Assembly (NCBI GenBank): GCA_013396655.1
Contig: WBMV01003161.1
Coordinates: 2,416,059-2,480,058, forward strand
Direction: 5' to 3'
Source of the DNA: Campylorhamphus procurvoides
Taxonomy: Eukaryota; Chordata; Aves; Passeriformes; Dendrocolaptidae
Length of the DNA stretch: 64,000 nucleotides
A model generated the notes under the pieces. It searched no databases and was not told the DNA's origin. It worked only from the letters and a program-made list of their open reading frames with translations. The number at the start of each line of letters is the position of its first letter. Positions within the stretch are counted from its first letter, which is position 1. The position numbers and the translations under genes are program-made. Below are positions 29,701 through 44,700 of this stretch, piece after piece.

Positions 29701-32700
29701 AGCATGGCCATCCCACAAGGTTTTCCAACCAAAGGCTTTTTTACAAACTGAGGATCAGAACTGCTGTTTGCACCAGGCAATGCCTTGACTAGAGAAAAAT
29801 TCTTGCACCAACTGTTCCCATAGAGAAAAGTGTGAAAAATAATTGTGAATGGAAATGTAAAGGGCCCTGGGGTGTGACCAGGAAGAACCATGGCAGAGCA
29901 CAGAAGGAAGCATCGTTTGGATTTGGGCTTAGACTTCCACAGCCCTCAATAACTTAGGGCAGACACGTAAACAACCTCCCCTTGAGTGTGCCCCAAGAAG
30001 AGCTGTTGAATAGTCTAGAGTACAGGTCTGATGAAGAACAGTTGAGAGAGCTGGGGGAGCTCAACCTGCAGAAAAGGAGGCTCAGAGGAGACCTCATGGC
30101 TCTCTACAACTCCCTGAAAAGAGTCTGTAGCCAGGTGGGGCTTGGTCTCCTCTTCCAGGTAACAAGTGACAGAACAAAAGAAAATGGCCTCATGTTGCAC
30201 CAGGAGAAGTTTAGACTGGATATTAGGAAATAATTCTTCACCAAAAGAGTTGTCAAACATTGGAACAGGCTGCCCAGAGCAGTGGTGGAGTAACTGTTCC
30301 TGGAGGTATTTAAAAGACACATGGATGTAGCACTCAGGGATATGGTTTAGTGCTGGACTTGGCAGCGCTGCATTAATGGCTGGACTTGATCATCTTAGAG
30401 GTCTTTTCCAGCCTAAATGATCCTATGATTCCACGTGTGGCTCTTCTGCAAATCTGGCAATTGACACAAGTTTTGGACCAGCTGGGGCTGGCAGAGCCTG
30501 AAGACACTGCTGGCAGCCCCTGAGCATGGAGGACACCCCAACAACTGTCTGGAGCACTGTGCAGAAGTGCCATCCTGCCATGCAGAAGTGCAATCCCCCC
30601 TTGCTGGAGTGGGTGGAAGATAATTACCCGGCAGAGGCCCTGCACGCAGATGTCGTTGGTGTCGGGGCCGCAGGGCGTGCCGTCGATGACGCGGTCCCGC
30701 AGCTGGTAATACGCCGTGTTCCCCGCCACCCGGCAGAACAACTTGCACCGATCCTTCATCAAAACTGGGCATGGGAGGGAGGAAAACCAGAAGCATGTTA
30801 TCTGAAGGCCATCACCCCGAGGCGGTGATGCAGGAGGCAGGATCTGTATCCCCCCCAGCCACTTACTGCCGCTGTATTTGGGAACCCAGCGCACGTTCGT
30901 GGGCAGCCCATTGATGTTAAAGTGCTTCCCGTCGAAGTCAGCGCACTGCTCATCCCGGAAATCCTTCTTCAGCTTTGAGCATGGTTCCGTGTTGCAGGAT
31001 TTAAACTTCATGCGACGACCCACACAGTATTTCCCACCGTTTTTGGGCCTGCAGAGACAAGACCAGGCTGGAAATGAGATGACATTGCAGTTCTGCCACC
31101 TGTTCAACACAGTCAGGATTTGCAACATCATTTTAAGGGCTCTGTCTTAATGCATATCTTGAATTAATATCCCAGACTGACAAGCAGGAAAGGCTATGCA
31201 GGTGTCTAACAAAAGGAGGCCATATATGTGATGCTAGAAAGGGACAAAAAAGGGAATAATTGCTTTCTGCTGAATGACAAGGTAGTGAGAGAAACCAGAG
31301 ACAAAGAGCAACATCTTCCTCCCCATCTGAGGATTTATTGTCATGCTGAAGGTTTTTCTGTTCAGAACCATTCCTCCACAACCCCTTCAGTCCTGTGGAT
31401 TTGATGGCTGAGAGTTTGCATCTGACCTAGTGGGGTGCAAATAACTAAACACCAGAAACTAAATAACTAAACACTTCAGAAGAAGAAAGGGCTTCCTTCC
31501 CTGCAGAGCCTGAAAGGCCAGGCAGCACTTAGTCCTTCAGGATTTCTAGCTCCAAATGTTAGAAATGGTAATGTTGGACACTTTGAAACAATTTTATTTC
31601 TATGTATTCCAGAAAGCACCAAAGATTGCCAATAAATACTTTAACCCCATTTTACAGCAGGATGACAGTGGTATAAACTGGAGAGAGAGATACCATCCAA
31701 GCCACATAAAAGCCAGTGGATAAGCCTAGGAGAAAATGTCATTTTGAATTTCCTGACTCCCAGATTCAGGACTGTAGTAATAAAACTATTTTTGTGCTCA
31801 TATGTAGACAGAGCCTTTGCCAGAAAACAGATCACTTTGGAGACTGAAAAAGCCTCTCCCTTTCCAGCTGCTGTCAGCAGTGGTGCAGGATCGAGCTGCA
31901 AGATGCAAATGAATGAGTGATAAATGGGAATTACCCTTGCCCTTAACAGAGAAATGCTGTGAGCTCTCCACGTTGCATGCAGCCAGCACCTCTAACAAAA
32001 GAGACAGCACACCCTTGCACATGCATGAGGGTCTCTACACACAGTGAAAAAACAAGTTCCTACAGCTGAGCAGAATTTTTCAGCATCTCTACACATCCAT
32101 CACCCAGGAATCCCAGCAGTGCCTTTTCTCCCACAAATAGTAATTCTTCACTCTTATCCTTGAAAATTCTTCGTGACTCAAGCAGTAGAATTCTTGTGAA
32201 ACAAATGGGGAGACAGAGGAACAGAACAGCTTGTCCTTGCTGAAAGACTGCCTGTAAAGCAGGAAAAGGCAGGCAGACTTTCCACTGCTCCATCAGCACC
32301 ACACTAGGGATGCTCACACGTTTGGCAGGAGTTGCCTCCTCGAGCAGCTGCAGATGAGATGCTGAGAACTACCAGCTACACACATGGGATTTTTCCTGCC
32401 AGCATCCTCTCCTTGCTGAGATCCACACTGCTGTGGTGCAGACCCCTCCAATTCTATCCTAAAGGCCATGGGGTATGATTTGTGTTCAGGCACAGCTTGG
32501 AGCAATAGCTGGTAACATCAGCTCTACCTGCTCCAAGGGCAACTCTCATATTCCTTCTGGAAATGAAATGTGTGCCACTTGCAGAGGTTTCTGGTGCCTG
32601 CAATTAAAGCAAGTATCAGTGATAAAATGCCCAAGCAACCATACAGCGCCCAATGCAGATTCCTAATTACAGACTGATTTTACTCCCATTCCTAGTGGAG

Positions 32701-35700
32701 CAAGTCTAAGACTGGTTTCTACTAATTAAGTCTATTCTCCACTTTGTTGTGACAAACAACTTAAAATAACTTGATTACATGTGGGGCCACTCCAGAGCTA
32801 ACTCAGTGCAGCAGCCCCTGTGGACACACCACAAACTCCTCCTGCCTTGCAGGCACAATGGTAATTGCTGGGGTTTTCCCACCACCAGAGGCTATCCTGT
32901 GGACTATTCCCAGAGCTCACCCTGTAGACTATTCCCATGCAGGCACATTAGCTACCTCCAGCTGCAAAGGGACACCTTGACAATCTCACTACACAGCATA
33001 CAGGGAAATTTCTTAGCTGTGGCAGCAGCACAGACCTTGGTAAGCCTGTGTCATCCATGGGGGAGTTAACAGGATTCACCATTTTCACTTTGAAAGCATT
33101 TAAACCACAGCAGGACTGTTGCAGTTTGACAGAGGCTCTAAATTACACAAACCTCTAAGAGAGCATTTCTTTGAAAAAAGTTGCACTTACAACGTTTTTA
33201 TGGTAACCACATTGCTTCCAGTATAAATAACTTGAATTAAAATGAAACTTTTAAATATTCAGTTAAGAACAACTTGCAGGAGCCTTTTCTTTTTTAAAGG
33301 GTATGTCTAACAAAGATCCCCCATCTACTGTTTAGTTTCCTCTTCTCTAGACGTGACCCCTAAGACTGAGATAAGGTTGACACACCATGAACTCAAGGAT
33401 GCTAAAACTTGCCATTGTGTTGCAAACTGTCAGCTTCGTAGCTGTGGCATTAAATCTCCCCGCAGACAGTGCTGGGGGCTGAAGCACACTCACAGTTCTG
33501 ACATTTCAAAACGGCTCCAAACCACCCTGACAGTTTTAGGGTGTTTTTAAACTAACATTGCTCTTCACAGAGTCTGAGGAAACAGAGAGAGCTGACCCTG
33601 AAAAATAAGCCAGCCTCACGTAACATTGATTTTCAGTGTCATGAAGAAATACAGCATACTTCACTCTACGTAATATTTTTATGGATAATCAACAATGTAC
33701 CACAGAGATGGAATAGAAAGCAGGACATGCACAGAAACCTCCTTGTTTTGCTTCAATTTCCATTCTCTCTGAATCATCTATTTGATGAACTAACAGCTGG
33801 CGTGGACTTACTTTCAATCCAGCATCATTCCCCTTACAAGCTCCTGCACACACCCCAGCCTCCCTGCACTCCCCCCAGTAGCCAAGAAACACTCAGGGAA
33901 TTGTGGGGTCTCATCCCCACTCCCACCCCAACAGGTCTTAAACATGTGATGCTTAGTGCATCACCTGCAATCACTAAGCTTGAATATTTTCACTTGCAGA
34001 GGGTGTGGCAGCACCCACCTCCCAGTGGTCTGGAAGCACCACGTACAGGCACCCTGCCAAGAAGTGCTTGTTTTGGGGCTGCTTTGCACCTGCTCAGGCC
34101 CTTGGGCAGCAGCTCTGCCTGGGAGCACAGGCAGCCACAGTGAAAGGCCCCCAGAGAATTAACTGCAGGGCACACATGTTCGTCTGCACATCTGTCCATG
34201 TATCTGTACTCATGCAGAACTGCAGAAAAATCTATGAAGCTTTAGTGTGCACAGATCAGTTTGAGATATCCTTCAGATACCCTGGGAAGCTCTGGGACTG
34301 GGAATCGGTTTGGTGTGCTGCCAGTGGTCAGCGCAGTTACCTATAGATGCATTTACATGTCAGGCTCAGACAGCTTTCGGTACAGGTGAACACTTTTGAG
34401 ACTGACTAAAACGCAAATGTGATCCGACTCTTATCCAGAGAGAACACTCCCCCATCCAGAGAGGCACTCCTGAAAACAGGGCTCCTGGTATTGACACCTT
34501 ATCAATTATGCCCTTTCCCATAATTCTGCAGCTATGTCTTTCTGTGAAAACCAGGGCTTGCACCACAGACCCTCTAACACGACGCACAACAGCCATGGGC
34601 TTTGTCTACCAGCCAGGCTCAAATTCCCATGTGGCCAACCCCAGTGGGAAGGGTCTGGTTGGCTAGTGAATACATTCCTTCAGTGTATGTCAAAACACAG
34701 TCTGCTGCCATTCCACAGACCTACTGCTCTCCCTGCATCCCTGCGAGATATTTATCCATGTAGGTGTCAGAGCACATTACAAACAGAGGCAGGAGCTGCA
34801 GCCTTACTTTCTCTACCACGATGGGAAAGGGTATCACTTTCAATGCTGGATTTAACACAGATCCCGTTCCAGATCCTTGTGCACAGAAAACGCTTGGAAA
34901 AAGCAAAACCACCTTTGAATATGAAAAATTTATCGAGAACTATTTAAGACCTTAACTGAGGTACTTGGGTTGGGTTTTCTGCCTTCTACCACGAAGGAGA
35001 AACTCTGTATACTTTTAAAATACTTTGAAAAGCCAGTGAGGCAGGAGAGAACCCAGTGGAGTCTCATCTATTTGCACTGCCCCATGATAATGGGGACAGA
35101 GATGGTGGGAGCTCACACTGTGATGCCAAATTACAGGCACAAAACAGCAGCCAGTGTGAAGCTCTGTGGATGCTGCTGAAACAGACAGCTCCTCTTGGAG
35201 ACCTCACAAGGGGTTGGAGAAGAGAGTAGAGTGCCAGCACATGGCTCAGGAAAGGGCCCTGGAAAGAACACCTGTCCGTGATAAGCACAGAGGGTTTTTT
35301 GGGCAGGTTGGTGCCAGGCATACTGAGGTGCTTTTGCAAATCCCAGACAAAGCAATACGTCTCCCAGAGTACCAAGATACAAAACACAAGCTATCAGAGA
35401 AGATGGGGTTTAAAATCCCTTGGCTAGCCTTTAGGATAAAGGAGATTTTCTATCACAAAAAGCTATCAGTCCAAATAGATGCCCCTCCAGAGGATGGGAA
35501 TACATCTCACTGACAGCATCCAAGTTTCGGCAGCAGAGCTATTTTTGCACATGGAAAGATATTTTGTTTTTGTCTCTCCACGGCTACCGGAAGACCATAT
35601 GGCATGTGCTGACTCAGCACAGCCAGGGGAGAGCCCCTTTGCACTTGATTCTTAACACTGTTTTAATCAACATGCTGGGCTCCTACTCCCTAAGCTTCAA

Positions 35701-38700
35701 CCCTTCTCCTTGGACACTTGTCTAGTTGTGCTGAGCAGCCTCTCCTGTCACTACACCACCACTGTCACAGGTACAAGTTCTCCCTTCTCCCATTAGCAGT
35801 GATCAAATTGTCACTGGCACATCCCTAATGGCAACTTCCTTGGCAACAAGCCACCCAGCATGAATGATGAGCAAAAAATAGTGAGCAGGCTGATTCCCCT
35901 GAGACTCCTCAGTGCAACCAGCCCTGCAGACTCTCTCCTCTGTGTCTCAGTCCCAAAAGAGAGACCAGAAACCTCCTGCCCTTCCCTCCTCCTGTTAAAA
36001 AGGCATTTAAACAGAAACCAGCACAATTCACAATTTATGTAAACAGGCTGTTTCCATACCAGTTGCTCAAGCTATTACTAATATTCTGCCAGCCACATAT
36101 TTGTCTCCTTGAAGCCCATGGCAAAAATCCCTGCCATTTCAAAGAGTGCAGGATTTTGCATTCCAAGCTGACAGCAAACATTTTTGAGGGCCACTTTTAA
36201 TGGGGCACAGATTTCTGCTGAGGTTTGGCTAGTCTGCACCAGCTGAAATGTAATTGTATAAAGGATCAGATGCAAAAGCAGCCAAAAGCTACAAAACCAG
36301 CCAAAGCAGGAGTAAAATGGTAGAAAACTCTATAAAAGCCTGGAGGAACAGCTGCAAAAGCAGCCAAAGCAGGAATGAAATGGTGAAAAAAAGGACAAAA
36401 ACATGGCTCCTTCCTTTCTGAATCACAGCTTTGGAGGAAGAAAAACATCTCTGGAAGTTGGATCCCAGCTGTGCCTCCACAGGAACACAGGAGGTAAGGT
36501 ATTAGCTTTTTCTTTCCCTTGTTCTTGAATGGATCCCTTTTCAGAGCACTTTAGCCACAAACCAAACCTGTGACAGGCTCCTCCTTGCTTCCCATCCCGC
36601 CCCATCCATGCCAGGCAAATCCACCCATCCCCAGGGCAGAGCCACCTGCCCCTGGGGCACACCAGGGCAGGGGACAGACAAAGGGGATTTCAGCCCATCT
36701 GGGCAACCCAGCTGCTTTTGCCCATTTCACCCACCGGCACTTCCCTCTCCATGCACTTACTCAGGCCTGTTGCACTCTCGTATCGCCGTCTTTATGCCAC
36801 CACCACAGGTTCTCGAGCAGGTCCCAAAGGGGCTCCACGTGCCCCACGCTCCGTCCGTCACCGGCGCCTCTCGCTCTTTGGGCACACACATCCCAAACCG
36901 GCAGTGCTGCGAGCAGAGACACGGGGGAAAGGGGGGTTGGCATCCTTGTGCAGTGTGAACTGAACAACAGTGACAACTCAGGCTCACTTCTCAACCACAC
37001 ACAACGGGTTTGTGATCAAATAAAACTGAACTTCTTTGTGTCTCTTCTGACACCCCCATATTTTAGTTTCTCTGCACCCTTAAATGGCAAAGCGAAGGCA
37101 AGGTGCTGAGTCCATTGAATGATTCATGGGATGAAGACTGAGGACAGCAGCAACCACTGAACATTCCCTGTTAACTGGTGCTGAACGGCACAGCAAAGCT
37201 CATGGCACTGGCTTTTCAAAAAGCTGCCTATCTGATCTCCTGGAGAGCTGCAGGAACTGCGCCGTGTCAGGGGAGGAGACAGGCAATGAGCAGAATCATC
37301 AGGGAAAACTCAAACCTCCTGACAGCTATCCAAAACGAGAAAGGAAACTTCCAAATCCAAAAGGCAATTAAAATAAAAAAATGAATTCCTCAATCCAAGG
37401 TACTTTTTTTTTTCCCAGTCAGTCATAACACGAGACTTGCCAAGACCTGGTCTACACTTTTGTTTTCTAGCTATGACTCTTGCTTTCTTTTGTTTGGAAA
37501 ACTGGATAAAGTTATCTTGGCAAGCCCCCACCCCTGTTCTAATGGAATTAATTGTATCAATGTATAAATTGTGACTCCTAGGGGAGAGTCACCTTCTGGC
37601 ACCACCAGAGGGGATGGAAAAATGTCCTCACGACCCCTCAGAGTGGGACTTCCCTCTCACTGAACAGCACTCACTAAAGCAGATTTAAACCTAGAAACAT
37701 GTGCATGCTCAAATCTTTGCAATTATAGGAAGCCCCAACATTGCTGATTGCTCACAGATTAGAAGAGGTTACAGACTTACAGAAGAATAGAGGTAGAGCA
37801 TCATTAAAATACTCCCTTGCAATATTTTGCTGCATCAGGCAGAGAAAACACCTGATGATCTTTACAGGAACAGGGTCAAATTTACTGATGTACAGTGTTT
37901 TTCCAGCCCTACAACTAACAGCGCAACAAGGTTGTGTCAAGACACACCATGAGCTTGTGCCTCTTTTTTAGACATCCTTATGAACCACCTTAGATAAAGC
38001 TATTTAGGAAAACGGAGCAAAAGCAAGCTGTCATAGGGCTGTGCACCCAAAAGGACACCAGCTCTGCAGGGCATTTTGCCCATGATGGCCAACTTGTTAC
38101 ATTTCTTTGCTGATAAAGAAAGCTGATCTTGGGTGCATTTGCCCATGGGCATGGTTTGCAGGACAGCTGAAGAACTCATAGCTTGAGTCCTATATGTGGT
38201 GTTTGCTCAGAGACAAACTTGGTCTCTGGGGGCTGCAACGTGCCCTAGGTTTGCTTTCATCTGAAGATTTGATTCACCAGATAAAAACTGGCTAAAACCC
38301 AGCTGCTACAGTAAAGGACAGCAATAAAATCAGCTGAAATGTATGTTTCTTTGCTGCTGGACAAACCCTTAAGATGCACAACTCCTCCTGGCATCAGGAG
38401 GCTGAGGACCCCTATGCCAGCCCCCTACAGGGGCAAAGGGGTCTGACAACTACCATCAGTGTACAAAAATCCACAACATCAATCCAACAGAGCTGTCCTG
38501 GCAGAGAACTTCTCACAGCAACGTTGATGCTCACAGCTAAATATATAACCAGAGTCATGCCTGGCACCACTGACCCAGAGAAGATGACTGAATAGCTAAC
38601 TAGTGAACGAACACAGCTAACAGACCATGACATTACCTATGCATTTCCCATCCCACGGTTGAGAATTAACTGGGAAATCACCTACATCCGCTGATTTTAT

Positions 38701-41700
38701 TAAAAACTGGGGGGCTGGCATTGATGGTAATTCAAATGTGGGGAAAAGAGCAGCTGTTTTAAATAAACAGCAAGATTATCTTATGGAAACGCAATGGTGT
38801 TTCTCGGAACCACACTGTGAACAGTCTGGCTGCGCAACCTTCATGCCTTTCGTGTTTTAAAAATAATTTCTATGTTGAGATACAACAGAGAAACTAAAAA
38901 GCCTGCCAGGGCTCTCTTTCCTATGAGCTTACAGATCACAGAATGAAGAGAATAAAAGGGGTTTTGTCTGGAGCAAATTCAAAGTATCTTAAGACACAGA
39001 GTTGAGCAGGAGCGCACTGGCAGGGATGGGAGACACTACAACAGACTTTCCTTTCCTTTGTCTTGCCAGTGGAGTCCCAGATAATTCACCAAATCCAGCT
39101 CCCATCCTTGGGCTGACCGGCTGAATAGAGTAGCAGGGGGCAGACAAGGGCTGTGAAGCTCCATGCATGCATAACAGATACGCTACCTGCTGCCATACGG
39201 CAGGAGACACAAACCATTACTATTCCTCTACTCTTCTGCTATCATTCTTTAAACAGCCCTGAAAACCACAAGAGAGAGAATCCCCAAATTTACGACCCCT
39301 TTTATTTTCTTTCAGTGATTTATCTCCACCCGACAAAGAGCTGGTGAAAATGGTAAAACCACCATGATCGTGGCTCGCCCAGCAAAGCCAAACTCAGAGC
39401 TGGGCTTATGGCTTGATTTAGCAAGATCTAATTCAGTGTGCTCTCATGCAAAATATGCATAAGTTAATACTCCCATGTTGTTTTAGTGTCCTTGATTTAA
39501 GAGTAAATTTAGAGCCCAGTTGAATCTACATCCCAATAGTTTTAGCTAGATTTTTTTTTTAGCTATTCAGGCTCCCTCATTTCCAAAGATATCTCTACAA
39601 AAAACGGCATGGTATTTTCTCCATCTGCCAACCCATACATCATGGGCTTTAAACATGCAGACTTGAGGCATTAGTCAGCAAGCAGCAGTTTGACAGGGCT
39701 CCTGGCCACAGCACAGTACCAAAATAGCAATTTATTCCTAGGAAAAGCACTCCAGACTTGCACCTCAGCACTTTGCAAGCCCAAGTAAACACCAAGGAGG
39801 AGAGAGGTTATGATGATCCAAAATTTAACATTGAATTAGACCAACACACAGATATAAGAATTACTTTGTAAAGCCCTTTTGTGAGAACACATTCAAATGC
39901 CTGAACATGAGTAGGCTGCATTAGCTTTTCTTAAGAGCCCATCTGCTCTCAACTGAGAAGTTCAGGTCACACTTGTCTAATTTGTCTAAACTTGTCAAAT
40001 TGTCTAAATTTGTGGACTGAAATGTTTTTGCTCACACAGTCTTTATTAAGAGCCATGCAGCTGGACACTGCCTCTTGCGTGATGCTGGGTAACTGAGGGG
40101 GTGCTAATCTGCTCAATTGCAGTTGTTTGCACATCACTCTGGTCATATCCAAGGGTAACTGCAGGCTTGTTGGAACAAAATTGCAGCCCAGATTTTTGGA
40201 ATTTCTGAAAATAGTAATTTCTGACCTTCCAGCAGTGAGCAGACCCCAAGCTCACCAACAGAGAAATTGAGGACATGAAGTCTCAAGTCACAGGGACTCC
40301 ACAGATACCTAAGCTTTATCCTACGTCACAAAACAGGGGAGATTTTACACAAAAACATTAAAGAGATTTCAACCACATCTCTAATGCACATTTTCAACAA
40401 TAAAAATAAACAGATTGACTGCACTTTTCCTTAAGAAAAGAAGGTAAATTGATACATGATGCTCATTGTCCTGAAGGAAATCAATCAAGTGTCATTGAAC
40501 AATTGAGTTTCCAGACACATGCAGCAAAAGATTAATTACCAGAGTTCCACAGCCTGTATGGAAAATTATATCTAAAATAGCATCCAGAACGTTTATTAAA
40601 ATACATTTGAAAGACTATGATTTAAAACTTTGATTCTTTCTAAAGAAAACTTATTAATATTATTATTGTTGCTGATTTTAAGAGCCAGAAAGTGAAAATT
40701 TTAAGCTGTACCATGTAGAATAACATCACACTATTTTTACTAGAACCAGATGGAGAATAGTTTTGTTCAGACACAAATGATGAGAACCAGTTAGCATTTT
40801 TATTCAAAAGCTTCAGCATCTCAATAAAAGAAAAATCCTTTCAACTACTTTCCTCCAGATCTGAATAACTAAAAATTAAATACTTATTCTAAAAACCACA
40901 ATGCTAGCTGTAAATTAACATTGCACATGGAAATCAAAAGTTTCGATGAATTACTGCCAAAAATGTTCCATACAGAAAATGTCAACCACTTCTATATTTT
41001 ACTCTGAAGTTGTCAAGATGAGAAGCCAGCTGACAAGTTTATGTTACACAAAATTACTAATTACATCACATAGCAGATTTCTAACAAAAGCTTAGGGAAG
41101 CTTTGCAAAAGTTTTGCTCAAAAGTTCACTCAAGGTCATTAATCTAAAAAGATAAGCACTCCGGAAGGAACACCTGCTTTAAACAACGTTATACCAAGCA
41201 GTCCATTTTAATAACATTATCTGGGCTAGAGATGACCCAGGCACCACAGGCTTAAAACACACCAGACTGGTTTGGGCTTCCACCCTTGCAGCCAGGGCTG
41301 TGCCCCACATAACTGGCACTGGGATAGGATGATTCTAATATATTCTGAGCCTAGGAAAAACAGCTATGAGGCACCAACCACCAGATTCTACAGACCTTTC
41401 CAGGCTCACATTCTGTCCCATCAGCCCAAGGTGTGTGTTGGGTTCGACATCCCTTGTGAGCACCATCAACGTTGATACACCAAAGTCGCCGACACTGCAT
41501 CTGCTTAAATGATTGAAAAGATCAAAGTGTTAAGCGTGTGCCACAGGCCTTACCAGATGGATGATTCTTTATGAAATTATCCCCCTAGGTATTATCATTA
41601 ACTCACAGGCTTGACAGTAAATTGATGGATTGTGAGTCTGCTATTCATCCAACCCCAGGAGACTTTACTTTGCTGTGGCAAAACCAGAAAAAACAAGGTT

Positions 41701-44700
41701 TGAAATTTCACTTACCATATAGGGGCACACTTGAGATCCGGGTCCAAAAATTAACTCACATTGTTTGTTGACATCATAAATCAGCCCTGGGAGCTGCTGA
41801 GGCAACGTGTAAGTTCTTGATGAAGGCTCATCAAGCAAACACTCCCCATAACCAGTGCTACAACACAAATCAGAAGAATGGTGTTAAACAGGAGGTGGTA
41901 AGATTAAATCTCATCGGTGTTCACCCAAATTAGCATTAGGGAGCCGCACACCACATTTGCCATATTTAACAAGCACTACAAGAACTACTGCAAACTCAGG
42001 CACAGGAGGGTATGTCACCCATCCACCACCACCCCCGTGCTGCGACAGCAACCACTCACCACAGCACAGTCAGCTACCCTGGCAAAAGCATTTCTGAAAG
42101 TGTACAACCTGCATTGTTGAGCAAGCACTGGTACGTTTTATAAAGAATTCAGAAAGAAAAATCATTGATTAGCAGAACTGCCCACGGGACTGAGCTCCTG
42201 GATTTTCCAAAACACCATCGTGGCTCTTGTTCTGTTCCACATCACAACACACAGGAAAACCTCGCAGCAAAATGGGTGATCACTGTGCATCAAACTGACC
42301 CGTGGGCTCCTGGAACAGTGTTCCCACCATGGAATAGTGCCAGGGCTTTTTCATGACCTGTGGAGCAGAAAGGCAGATTCAATCTGCCTTCTAAAACACA
42401 GCTCCGTATCTGGGCCACAGGGCTTGGAAAAGTCACTCTTCAGGTTTGAGGAGAACACACATTCCCTAAAAGCAATATCCATGGGGGAAGACTTATTCTT
42501 CCCCATTGAGGGGCCAGTCCTTGCCAGCTTATCATGAGGCTGAACTGGCAGGGACTGGAATGCCAGGGGTGCATTCCTGCTCTATGTAAAGGATGTGTGC
42601 ACACACAAATCCCTCTGATTTCCTCCAAATGCTGCACACTAGGACTTCAGAATAATAGCACAACTCTCCATGAGACACATGCACATGCAAAAACAGCCCA
42701 ACACATGCATATGCAAAGCCTTACTCCAGAAATTCAGTGATGTATTTCCTACTGCATTTTGACCACATCCAGGGATTGGTGTAGAAGTTCAGCGTTGGTG
42801 CCATGACATGCTGTTGATTTTTACCTCCATCTTCCTTGCACTTATGATTGTCATCATGTGGCATGTTAAATCTAACAGAAAAAGAGCAGCAAAAAGCAGT
42901 CATTTAAGAGGCAAATGTCAACTATTTAGCATAGCAAGAGCAACAGTGTGAACTAAATGCAAGAAAACCCAAGAGTTTTTCCTAGATATGCTGCTAACAG
43001 ATATTACAGAATAAAAGTATTAATATGCACATATTCACAAGTGTCAACAAACATTGCTCAAACAGGGTTCCCAGCACTCATCTACAAAAAGCAGCACCCT
43101 GCTAAGCTCTCCACACCGTGACTGCATATATTTAGCCAGGCAAGTTCTCGAGGGAGCCTGGAGCAAGATGCCATTCCAGCTGCAGTTTCCTTTGCAGCTG
43201 ATGGTCACTATCCCGCAGACAGGCTGGAGTCTGTCTCTGCCTTCATAAAAATGGCAAATACTCTGGAGCTGAGCCACAGAACCAGGAGTAAGTTTCTGAA
43301 GATGAACGACTTGAGCCCACCCATCACTGCTGGCTGAAGACCCTTGTGCACACAGGCAACACCCTGTGTTGGATGCAAAATGCTTTCTAACACATTTGAA
43401 TACTTTGTGCCATGCTGTTGCCTAAATAGGGTTGCACCAGGGATAGACTTGGCTCCTATTACTTACATGGCAGGTTTACAAAATGCCACCAAGTGTCAAT
43501 ATCAACGGAAACCCATCCAAAGTTTGCAGCACATGACATCTTGAAGAATGTGGTAAATACACTAATGGAGACAGAATGGCTTAAAATGCTGTGCTGTTTG
43601 AAGTGGAGAAGGGGAAATGACCTGGTGTGATCCTGTGTTCCAAGTCTGGGGAGTTTATATTCCATTAAGATTACCTCCAACAAAACACCTTTTCACTCTG
43701 CTCTCTGTAAAAGAGCACAGAGGCGTTTCCTGCTCGGGAGCACTGCTAACCCCTCCAGCAGCTCCGGGCAGTATTAGTTAAGGAATTAGCCACAGGTTAG
43801 GTGTGGGGAATGCCAACCCTTTGGGGACTTTCTGTCAGGAAGTACCATTTAAACAAATACTACTGTGGTTAAAAATAGTGTCTCAGCCAGCCCTCCATGA
43901 AGAAAAATGAAGTTTAAAACAATGAGAGATCTGTTCCCACGTAGTCATCCATCCCACACCTACAGACCTCCACTGCAAATCAGGTGTGTGATGGTTTGGG
44001 ACTGAACCAGCTGCCTAAGGGCTGTAGCTTCAGGGTAAAGGACTATGTGATTTAAGATGATTTTTCCCACTACTGGTCTAAAAAAAGAGTAAAAATCAGA
44101 AGAAATATCCACTGGAGGAAGTGTATTGTGAATGACAGCATCTCTTTTGGGGATGTCCAGCAGCCCAAAATTTTCTCTCATTAAATAGTTCAGGAGGTGG
44201 GTCAGGCTCACTTATACATCCTCATCACCTCCCCAAGGTGCCCAGCACCTCCTAGCTCCAGTCAAACTCCTGGACAGTCCCAGTGGGTTGGCCAGGACAT
44301 CATGTGGGCTGGGGCAGATTCTGCTGACATCCACATGTAGATGTGAGAAGATATAGTAATAAGATAAATTTTGTTAGGTCTCCTTGTTTGCTTGGGGTAC
44401 CCTATCATTCATCCTGCCCAAAATGTGGCCCTGCTGGTCTTGCTGCTCTCAGATAGGCTTCAGATTACCCTAGAGTTCCATCTTCCTTGGTGGTGCATCT
44501 TCTACCCAAGTATATTTATCTCCTCTCAAATAATTAGGCTCAGCAGGTTCCCAGACTGGCTGGCAAGCCCTAGTTAGCATAAATCTTGGGCTATTTAAAT
44601 GTAAATGTATTTACATAAAACATACACATGGCCAAGTTCATGTGCTATTGTGAAAGCAGTGCTCAGTCCGTTATCCTCACTAATTGAACAGCTTCTGTAT

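Larger units (their letters stand above)
31049..36760 (-). other. ADAMTS9: Intron 12
   Basis: 5.7 kb splitting TSR1. It holds the 25-bp duplication at 32896 and the direct repeat at 36271. No gene or interspersed element was recognised. Confidence 0.9.

Noticed and set aside
29982..30233. Open frame of 83 codons overlapping the CR1
   Set aside because: It falls in the 3' part of a truncated CR1, in a region without intact reverse transcriptase; it is a remnant, not a gene.
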